From Candidatus Gottesmanbacteria bacterium (GTDB lineage Bacteria > Patescibacteriota > Microgenomatia > UBA10105 > UBA927): 27,915 nucleotides of DNA. Location of the stretch: NCBI GenBank assembly GCA_016199185.1, contig JACQHE010000024.1, positions 1 to 27,915 of the forward strand, written 5' to 3'. Shown one piece after another: positions 22,275 to 27,915 of the stretch (positions are counted from its first letter, which is position 1; every line of letters begins with the position of its first letter). Below the pieces are notes generated by a model, which did not search any database, was not told the origin of the DNA, and saw nothing but the letters and a program-made list of their open reading frames with translations. Both the position numbers and the translations under genes were made by a program.

Positions 22275-22904
22275 ATGCGGTTGGAGAACATTACTCTCGT
22301 CAGACATCCCCTCATCGATCACTCGCTCACAGTTATCCGGCGCAAAGACACGGGAACCGAGGAGTTTCGGCGGCATGCGGGGATCGTCTCAAAAATACTT
22401 CTCGTTGAGGTCATGAAGTCCTTCGGGACGGCCAATATGCGCATTGAAACGCCGCTTGCGGCCATGACGGGCAAGAAGCTCAAAGACGAGGTAGTGGTCG
22501 TGCCCGTTTTGCGTGCTGGCTTGGCCATGCTGTTTGCCATACAGGATTTTTTACCGGCGGTGTCGGTTGGGTTCGTGGGACTGGAGCGGGATGAGAAGAC
22601 CGCGCAGGCACGGGAGTACTATCGCAAACTCCCCAAGCTCTATGCGACGCACCGTGTGCTCGTCATTGACCCTATGCTTGCAACCGGCGGATCATTTGAC
22701 GACACGGTAAGGCTCCTTAAGGATAAAGGCGCCAAGCGGGTCACGATCGTCTGTATTGTTTCAGCGCCGGAGGGCATCAAACGAGTCCAAAAGCACCATC
22801 CCGAAGTCAAAATATTCACGGCAGCCATAGACGATGGCCTCAACGACCGCAAGTTCATCGTGCCGGGATTGGGAGACTTTGGCGATCGGTACTTTGGCAC
22901 CTAA
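22275..22904 (+). CDS. upp: Uracil phosphoribosyltransferase
   Basis: This 209-residue salvage enzyme makes UMP from uracil and PRPP. The PRPP loop is VLVIDPMLATGGS (128-140). The C-terminal uracil-binding loop is IVPGLGDFGDRYFGT, ending the protein as in all Upp. VVVPVLRAGLAM (73-84) is also diagnostic. Placed last in the pyrimidine operon, it gives the cell both de novo and salvage routes to UMP under shared control. No clear Shine-Dalgarno is seen. Confidence 0.96.
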   Translation: MRLENITLVRHPLIDHSLTVIRRKDTGTEEFRRHAGIVSKILLVEVMKSFGTANMRIETPLAAMTGKKLKDEVVVVPVLRAGLAMLFAIQDFLPAVSVGFVGLERDEKTAQAREYYRKLPKLYATHRVLVIDPMLATGGSFDDTVRLLKDKGAKRVTIVCIVSAPEGIKRVQKHHPEVKIFTAAIDDGLNDRKFIVPGLGDFGDRYFGT

Positions 22905-22961
22905 TGGGGAGGGAGAATTTAGTAGAGATATTTTGATCAACATTGATACAGTCATTTGTGC

Positions 22962-22995
22962 TTGACAAAATTACGCCATGGCGTAATTTTGTCAA
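22962..22995. repeat. Perfect 34-bp palindrome between upp and pyrG
   Basis: The half-site TTGACAAAATTACGCCA is followed directly by its exact reverse complement (centre between 22978 and 22979). Each half starts with a consensus -35 hexamer TTGACA. As RNA it could form a stem TTACGC-CATG-GCGTAA followed by TTTT, a weak terminator for upp. As DNA it looks like the operator of a dimeric repressor. Confidence 0.9.
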
Positions 22996-23037
22996 AGGCT
23001 CTTTCTGGGAGTGCGTGAACGGTTACCAACTGGATCA

Positions 23038-23066
23038 TTGACGACCCAGGGGAGTTTTGGTATCTT
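23038..23066 (+). promoter_or_regulatory. Candidate promoter of the pyrG-purB-purA-guaB operon
   Basis: TTGACG (23038-23043) is followed after 17 bases by TATCTT (23061-23066), with an extended TGG just before the -10 box. The pyrG ATG is only five bases beyond the -10 box, so transcripts would be leaderless or nearly so. Confidence 0.5.
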
Positions 23067-23071
23067 TAATC

Positions 23072-24724
23072 ATGCCCACGAAATTTATTTTTGTTTCCGG
23101 CGGCGTCATTTCCGGTTTAGGAAAGGGCGTCACGACGGCTTCAATTGCCCTTCTCCTCCAAAACCGGGGCTACCGCGTCACCCCCGTCAAATGTGAAAAC
23201 TACCTCAATATAGATGCCGGACTTATCAACCCCATCGAACACGGCGACCCGTTCCTTTGCGAAGACGGGACAGAGGCGGACATGGACATGGGGACGTATG
23301 AGAAGTTCCTGGGCAAAAACATGGAACGCCATAACTTCGTCACCATGGGGCAGATCTACAAGGCAGTCATCGACCGGGAGCGGAATTTCGAGTACGAGGG
23401 GGAAGACGTCGAAGCGATTCCCCATGTCACCGATGAGATCATCAAACGGGTTAAATTAGCAGGAGAGAAAGAAAATGCGGATGTTGTCGTCGTGGAGCTG
23501 GGAGGAACAGCAGGAGAATACCAAAACGCGCTCTACTACGAAGCGTCGCGGATTCTTTCGCGCAATAAAAAAAACAGCGTGGTACACGTCCATGTCAGCT
23601 ATCTGCCAACTCCACCGCACCTGGGCGAACCCAAGACCAAGCCAACCCAGCTTTCCGTGAGGACGCTTAACTCCATGGGGATCCAGCCGGACTTCATCGT
23701 GGCCAGGGCCGAAAAGCCCATGGATGCCCGCAGGAGAACGCGATTTGCCCTGTTTTGTAACGTCGATGCCGAAAACGTCATTGACTGCGTCGATCTTCCC
23801 ACGCCCTATGAAACACCATTGTATCTTGCCAAACAGAAAATGGACGAAAAGATACTCGATATGTTGGGTCTTCCCCCCCGTTCTCTTGAGCTGGGCGAGT
23901 GGTCGAATATGGTCGACTCGGTCAAGGCCAAAAAAGAAACCGCGGTGACGATAGCTATCGTGGGTAAGTACTTTGCGACCGGCGAGTATCAGCTGCGTGA
24001 TAGTTACGCGGCCCTTATGGATGCCATAGATCACGCCTCGTGGAAACTCGGCATACACGCGCAGGTCAGGTGGATTCAGGCGGAGAATCTGGAAAAAGGC
24101 GATATGAACGATCTCGTTGATGCAAACGGTATCATCGTTCCCATCGGCTGGGGCCCGCGAGGTGTTGAGGGTAAGATCAATGCCATCCGGTATGCGCGGG
24201 AGAACAAGATTCCCTACCTGGGGCTTTGCTACGGCATGCAGCTTGCCGTTGTTGAGTACGCGCGAAACGTATTGGGGCTTGCAGGCGCCCATACGCTCGA
24301 ATCCGACGCGGATACGGCGCATCCGGTCATCCATATGATCACCGGCCAGGATGAGATTATCACGCGCCGTGCCTACGGTGGTACGATGCGTTTGGGCAGG
24401 TGGGAATGCCGCGTAAAACAAGGAACAATGGCAGATGCAAGCTATGCAAGCCGCAAAGGATACGACGATGCCCAAAAGCGCATCGTGGGAGAGCGTCACC
24501 GGCACCGGTATGAGTTCAACGACGCCTATGCCAAGCAGTTTGAAGAGGCCGGGATGGTGATTGCCGGCCGCTCGGTTGTTGAAAACCTGGTGGAGATCAT
24601 TGAATTACCCAAGGCTGCGCATCCCTTCTTCCTCGGTACCCAGTACCATCCGGAGTACCGTTCCCGACCCCTATCGCCGCACCCGATTTTTTTGGAATTT
24701 ATTGGTGCATGTGCCCATGATTGA
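23072..24724 (+). CDS. pyrG: CTP synthase
   Basis: This is a 550-residue two-domain enzyme making CTP from UTP, ATP and glutamine. The N-terminal synthetase begins KFIFVSGGVISGLGKGVTTAS, with KCENYLNIDAG and the E142 block VELGGTAGEY. The C-terminal class I glutaminase has C386 in GLCYGMQ and the H526/E528 pair in GTQYHPEY. The oxyanion strand usually reads PGGFG; here it is PIGWG, and the nucleophile elbow has Tyr after Cys instead of Leu, so glutaminase kinetics may differ. The ATG at 23072 matches family N-termini better than the upstream in-frame TTG at 23057. It overlaps purB by 8 bases (ATGATTGA). Confidence 0.96.
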   Translation: MPTKFIFVSGGVISGLGKGVTTASIALLLQNRGYRVTPVKCENYLNIDAGLINPIEHGDPFLCEDGTEADMDMGTYEKFLGKNMERHNFVTMGQIYKAVIDRERNFEYEGEDVEAIPHVTDEIIKRVKLAGEKENADVVVVELGGTAGEYQNALYYEASRILSRNKKNSVVHVHVSYLPTPPHLGEPKTKPTQLSVRTLNSMGIQPDFIVARAEKPMDARRRTRFALFCNVDAENVIDCVDLPTPYETPLYLAKQKMDEKILDMLGLPPRSLELGEWSNMVDSVKAKKETAVTIAIVGKYFATGEYQLRDSYAALMDAIDHASWKLGIHAQVRWIQAENLEKGDMNDLVDANGIIVPIGWGPRGVEGKINAIRYARENKIPYLGLCYGMQLAVVEYARNVLGLAGAHTLESDADTAHPVIHMITGQDEIITRRAYGGTMRLGRWECRVKQGTMADASYASRKGYDDAQKRIVGERHRHRYEFNDAYAKQFEEAGMVIAGRSVVENLVEIIELPKAAHPFFLGTQYHPEYRSRPLSPHPIFLEFIGACAHD

Positions 24725-26078
24725 TTGGGAAACCCTCACGCCGCTTACTGCGCTCACACACCTGGACGGCAGAAACAGCCGAAAGCTTGTTGCCCTCAAG
24801 CCCTATTTCTCCGAATTTGCCTGGATGAAGCTGCGGCTGCGGGTGATGGGCGAGTACCTCGCGTTGATTTCCGGCTCCGAAAAAAATAAACTTCACGCGA
24901 TTGTGGAATCATTTTCATTATCCGACGCAACATCCGTTCAAGAAATAGAACGCACCACGAACCATGACCTTAAGGCGTTGGAACTTTTTCTCGCCGCCAG
25001 CCTGAAAAGGCGAGGCCTTTTCAGGCTCATTCCCTCTATCAATCTTGGACTCGGGTCGGAGGATATCAACAGCATTGCCCTGGGTCTTCAACTCCTGCGG
25101 AGTAGAGAAGAGGTTATCATTCCTGCGATCCGTCGCATCATCCACGCGCTCTCCCGGCTTAGTCAGGAGGAAAAAGATACTCCCATGGTCGCCCGTACGC
25201 ACAGCCAGCCGGCAAACGTAACTACGCTTGGCAAAGAACTCGCCGGTCCCCTCTCCAGATTGTGCGACGAGTTAAAAATATTTCGCTCGGTTGGCCTACA
25301 AGCGAAATGTTCCGGGGAAGTCGGGAGTTTTCAGGCGTTTGTGGGGGTCGACCGGAAGCTTGACTGGTTAAACTTCACCGATACGTTTGTGTGCTCCTTT
25401 GGCCTGATTCCCACGCATGCGGGCACGCAGGTAGCCCCGTATGATGGCGTTGTTGCCTACTTGCACAGCCTCTTTCGCATCAACAGCATCCTCCTGGATT
25501 TCACCAAAAATATGTGGCTTTATGTGCTTATGGGGTATGTGAACGTCAAAAAAATAGACACGGAAGTAGGTTCTGCCGGTATGCCGCATAAGGTTAACCC
25601 CATATACTTTGAAGGCGCCGAAGGAGGGCTTGAGATGGCAAACGGCATCATAGAAACGCTCGCGCGCAAGCTTCCGATCAACCGGCTGCAGCGGGATTTC
25701 TCCGATTCCACGGTGCGAAGGAGCCTTGTGATGCCTATCGCCTTGAGTCTGTTATCCTACCAAAGTATCGTGGAGGGGCTCTCTCGTATCGCGGTCAACC
25801 GGGCGGCGGTGAGCCTGGATCTTTCTACCCACGCGGAAGTGTGGATAGAGACGGTGAAGGCATATGGCCTGGCACACGGCATTGCGGATATGTACGAGCG
25901 GTTAAAAAAAGCAACACGCGGCAAAGTGTTATCGCAAGAAGACTTGCAGGATTTGATTACAGGACTTCCACTGAAAGAAAAAGAAAAACAGGAGATGCGG
26001 TCGCTTTGTGACGGGCACCACAATCCCTATCCCGGCAGAATCGTCGCGGAAGTCGTCGGAAGAGCCAAGAAGATATGA
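24717..26078 (+). CDS. purB: Adenylosuccinate lyase
   Basis: This 453-residue fumarase/aspartase-superfamily enzyme splits adenylosuccinate to AMP, and SAICAR where present. It resembles the E. coli-type PurB: NHDLKALELFL (82-92), SEDIN (114-118), RTHSQPANVTTLGKELA (160-176), SGEVGSF, and the flexible-loop signature GSAGMPHKVNP (285-295), then LPINRLQRDFSDSTVRRSL. The loop keeps the first Ser but replaces the usual second Ser by Ala. A perfect 12-bp inverted repeat (24999-25027) encodes residues about 95-104 in a variable loop. It overlaps pyrG by 8 bases and purA by ATGA. With purA it forms the IMP-to-AMP branch. Confidence 0.93.
   Translation: MIDWETLTPLTALTHLDGRNSRKLVALKPYFSEFAWMKLRLRVMGEYLALISGSEKNKLHAIVESFSLSDATSVQEIERTTNHDLKALELFLAASLKRRGLFRLIPSINLGLGSEDINSIALGLQLLRSREEVIIPAIRRIIHALSRLSQEEKDTPMVARTHSQPANVTTLGKELAGPLSRLCDELKIFRSVGLQAKCSGEVGSFQAFVGVDRKLDWLNFTDTFVCSFGLIPTHAGTQVAPYDGVVAYLHSLFRINSILLDFTKNMWLYVLMGYVNVKKIDTEVGSAGMPHKVNPIYFEGAEGGLEMANGIIETLARKLPINRLQRDFSDSTVRRSLVMPIALSLLSYQSIVEGLSRIAVNRAAVSLDLSTHAEVWIETVKAYGLAHGIADMYERLKKATRGKVLSQEDLQDLITGLPLKEKEKQEMRSLCDGHHNPYPGRIVAEVVGRAKKI
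24999..25027. repeat. Perfect 12-bp inverted repeat inside purB
   Basis: AGCCTGAAAAGG (24999-25010), a CGAGG loop, and CCTTTTCAGGCT (25016-25027) form a hairpin. It encodes SLKRRGLFRL, in a position that varies among PurB proteins. Confidence 0.8.
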
Positions 26079-27337
26079 AATCATCTATCGTCGTCGGACT
26101 CCAGTGGGGAGATGAGGGGAAAGGTAAAATCATCGATGCCGTCTCTCCTTCCTTTGATTACGTGGTGCGCTGGAACGGCGGTAACAACGCCGGACATACG
26201 GTCGTGGTCGACGGGAAGCGCTTCCCCCTCTCACTCGTTCCTTCCGGCGTGCTTCAAAAAAAGAAGCTTCTCATTGCCCAGGGCGTGGTGATCAACCCCA
26301 AAGTACTATTAAGCGAAATTAAGATGCTTAAAGATGCCGGGTATCCTGTGGATCTGACAATCGATCCTCGCTGCCACATCGTGATGCCCTATCATGGGGC
26401 GTTAGACGCGGCCAATGAAGCATGGAAGGGCCGCGATGCGACGGGAAGTTTGCATCTAGGCATAGGGTACTGTTATGAGGACCGCAACAATCGTGCTGGG
26501 ATCAGGCTAGAATTTCTCGTACGACCTCGCGTGTTACAAGAAGAATTGGAGAGAATTGTACCACTCAAAATTGCAATTATTAAAAAAGCCTACGGAGTAA
26601 AAACAGATTTTACCGTTCAATCAATATTGGATGAATATATTCCCTACGGTAAGAAGCTAAAACCATACCTCGGAGATGTCTCTTCCCTTATAACGTATCA
26701 ACGCATAACGCATACCTTTTTATTTGAACAGGCCCACGGCACGATGCTGGATCCGGTGTTTGGCACGTACCCCTTTACCGTCGCGCCGCCCACGATTGCC
26801 GGCGCGGTATTTGGGATGGTGGGCGTTCCTGCGGTACCCGTGAATGTTTTGGGGGTGGTCAAGGCGTATACGACGCGCGTGGGCAACGGTCCGTTTCCGA
26901 CGGAGCTTTTGGACAAAACCGGTGATGCAATTCGAAAAACCGGCAATGAGTTTGGTACGGTTTCCAAGCGGCCCCGCCGGGTCGGATGGCTGGATCTTCC
27001 GCTGCTTCGCTATGCGGTGCGCTTAAACGGCGTACGCGAGATTGCCATCACGAAGCTGGACGTCTTGTCCGGGATAGCGGTACTTCGCGTCTGTATCGGG
27101 TACCGCTGCCGTGGTAAAATCTTGCGGGAGTTTCCCTCAGAAATCTCCTTGCTTCCCGATTGCATGCCGGTCTACAAACAGCTGCCGGGCTGGCAGGAAG
27201 ACATCAGTCGCGTCAGAAGACGAAACGATCTACCCAAGCAGGCGCTCATGTACCTTTCATTCTTAGAGCGCGAGCTTGCCGTGCCGATTCGATTCATTTC
27301 TGTCGGAGCCGATCGGACGGCACTCATAAACCTATGA
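26075..27337 (+). CDS. purA: Adenylosuccinate synthetase, divergent
   Basis: This 420-residue GTP-dependent ligase joins IMP and aspartate on the way to AMP. It has the GLQWGDEGKGKI loop (8-19) with the catalytic Asp, GGNNAGHTVVV with its catalytic His, VKAYTTRVGNGPFPTEL, PRRVGWLDLP and TKLDVLSG. Two IMP-site motifs deviate. The usual TTGRGIGPAYED reads ATGSLHLGIGYCYED, and the usual FEGAQGT reads FEQAHGT. The N-terminal catalytic Asp argues against the phage PurZ subtype. It overlaps purB and guaB by ATGA at each end. The local sequence around 26500-26720 is more AT-rich than the rest of the gene. Confidence 0.92.
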   Translation: MKSSIVVGLQWGDEGKGKIIDAVSPSFDYVVRWNGGNNAGHTVVVDGKRFPLSLVPSGVLQKKKLLIAQGVVINPKVLLSEIKMLKDAGYPVDLTIDPRCHIVMPYHGALDAANEAWKGRDATGSLHLGIGYCYEDRNNRAGIRLEFLVRPRVLQEELERIVPLKIAIIKKAYGVKTDFTVQSILDEYIPYGKKLKPYLGDVSSLITYQRITHTFLFEQAHGTMLDPVFGTYPFTVAPPTIAGAVFGMVGVPAVPVNVLGVVKAYTTRVGNGPFPTELLDKTGDAIRKTGNEFGTVSKRPRRVGWLDLPLLRYAVRLNGVREIAITKLDVLSGIAVLRVCIGYRCRGKILREFPSEISLLPDCMPVYKQLPGWQEDISRVRRRNDLPKQALMYLSFLERELAVPIRFISVGADRTALINL

Positions 27338-27915
27338 AAACCATACCTTTGGGCCTTACCTATGACGATGTGCTCCTGGTCCCGCAAAAATCAGCCATCC
27401 GCTCGCGCGCCGACGTGGTCACCAAAACAAAGCTTTCAAAGAACATTACGCTTGCTATCCCCTTTGTCTCCTCCAACATCGATACCGTAACGGAGTCTGC
27501 CATGGCCATAGCCATGGCCAAGCTCGGCGGCATGGGCGTCATCCATCGCTTCATGCCTATTGAGCGGCAGGTAGAAGAGGTGACCAGGGTCAAGCGCTCC
27601 GAAGGGTTCATCATGGGTACGCCCTTTACGTTGTCACCCGGTCACACCGTTGCCCGGGCGCGCGCAGAGATGAAGCGCCACCGCGTCAGTAGCGCCATCA
27701 TCGTAGACGGCACGCGTAAAGTCCTGGGGTTGGTATCGGAGCGGGACATGTGGTTTGAGGTTGACGAGGGCAAGCTCATGAAAACCCTCATGACGAGCGC
27801 CTCCAAACTCATTAACGCCGACGTACGCGTGACGCTGAAAGAGGCGCGGGCGATTTTTAAGACGCACAAAATAGAGAAACTGCCGCTTCTTAATACCGAC
27901 GGTACGCTGGGAGGC
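27334..27915 (+). CDS. guaB: IMP dehydrogenase, N-terminal part (cut by window end)
   Basis: The first 194 codons of inosine-5'-monophosphate dehydrogenase, which makes XMP from IMP for GMP synthesis, are visible. GLTYDDVLLVPQKSAIRSRADV (7-28), IPFVSSNIDTVTESAMAIAMAKLGGMGVIHR (42-72) and the following ERQVEEVTRVKR are the IMPDH barrel start. The CBS module begins near residue 93 (GTPFTLSPGHTVARARAEMKRHRVSSAIIVD), which separates it from GMP reductase. The catalytic Cys loop lies beyond the window. It overlaps purA as ATGA. Confidence 0.95.
   Translation, partial: MKTIPLGLTYDDVLLVPQKSAIRSRADVVTKTKLSKNITLAIPFVSSNIDTVTESAMAIAMAKLGGMGVIHRFMPIERQVEEVTRVKRSEGFIMGTPFTLSPGHTVARARAEMKRHRVSSAIIVDGTRKVLGLVSERDMWFEVDEGKLMKTLMTSASKLINADVRVTLKEARAIFKTHKIEKLPLLNTDGTLGG

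Noticed and set aside
23456..24505. Long minus-strand ORF (349 codons) opposite pyrG
   Set aside because: Shadow of pyrG on the other strand, with no domain or start signal.
24561..24716. 52-residue N-terminal extension of purB
   Set aside because: This stretch is out-of-frame pyrG. The ATG at 24717 gives the expected PurB N-terminus and an 8-base overlap.
26075..27337. PurZ-type (Z-genome) synthetase
   Set aside because: The N-terminal catalytic Asp in QWGDEGKGK is retained, unlike PurZ, and the neighbours are ordinary purine genes.

Overview
The window is a dense, entirely plus-strand stretch of bacterial chromosome with no gap between genes longer than about 170 bases. It shows no rRNA, tRNA, insertion sequence or CRISPR. 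UGA is used as an ordinary stop (many ATGA start/stop overlaps), so the standard bacterial code applies. The reduced, divergent but complete core enzymes suggest a member of the Candidate Phyla Radiation (Patescibacteria), perhaps Parcubacteria-like. Other pointers are the MurT/GatD pair, a short ATP synthase delta subunit, intergenic palindromes of the kind common in CPR genomes, and nucleotide interconversion genes. The phylum is an inference from gene style, not from a marker alignment.

Layout. (1) 1-1704: lemA and htpX behind a near-consensus promoter, each preceded by an imperfect palindromic repeat. (2) 1715-11124: murT-gatD (lipid II isoglutamine amidation), gatC-gatA-gatB (tRNA-dependent amidotransferase), a cytosolic GGDEF-like protein, and dnaE with an apparently intact PHP exonuclease site. 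(3) 11132-17754: the full F-type ATP synthase operon atpI-B-E-F-H-A-G-D-C. Its only real gaps are filled by hairpin repeats, and two copies of one AT-rich repeat bracket atpD. (4) 17804-18292: a stand-alone CBS-pair protein with its own promoter. (5) 18266-22904: a pyrimidine operon. A promoter is followed by a small leader ORF ending in a U-rich Tyr/Phe run and an intrinsic terminator that abuts the first gene. That gene fuses an asparaginyl-tRNA-synthetase-like catalytic core to a CarB-type MGS regulatory domain; pyrD, pyrF, pyrE and upp follow. (6) 23038-27915: pyrG-purB-purA-guaB (CTP, AMP and XMP branch), cut off inside guaB by the window end.

Two things stand out. First, the pyrimidine operon looks as if it is controlled by leader-peptide or UTP-sensing attenuation, and it begins with an unusual aspartate-activating enzyme fused to an allosteric domain of a type that binds UMP in carbamoyl-phosphate synthetase. 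Second, repeats of intergenic type (an 81-bp palindrome and 7-, 8-, 9- and 12-bp direct repeats) sit in frame inside conserved housekeeping genes (murT, gatD, gatB, atpG, perhaps purB). They fall in surface-loop positions, much as Rickettsia palindromic elements do.

Junctions are mostly translationally coupled. ATGA overlaps occur at murT/gatD, gatA/gatB, atpF/atpH, atpH/atpA, purB/purA and purA/guaB. Eight-base overlaps occur at GGDEF/dnaE, atpB/atpE, atpA/atpG and pyrG/purB. Shine-Dalgarno sequences are often weak or absent, and two promoters (atp, pyrG) lie so close to the ATG that leaderless transcripts are likely.
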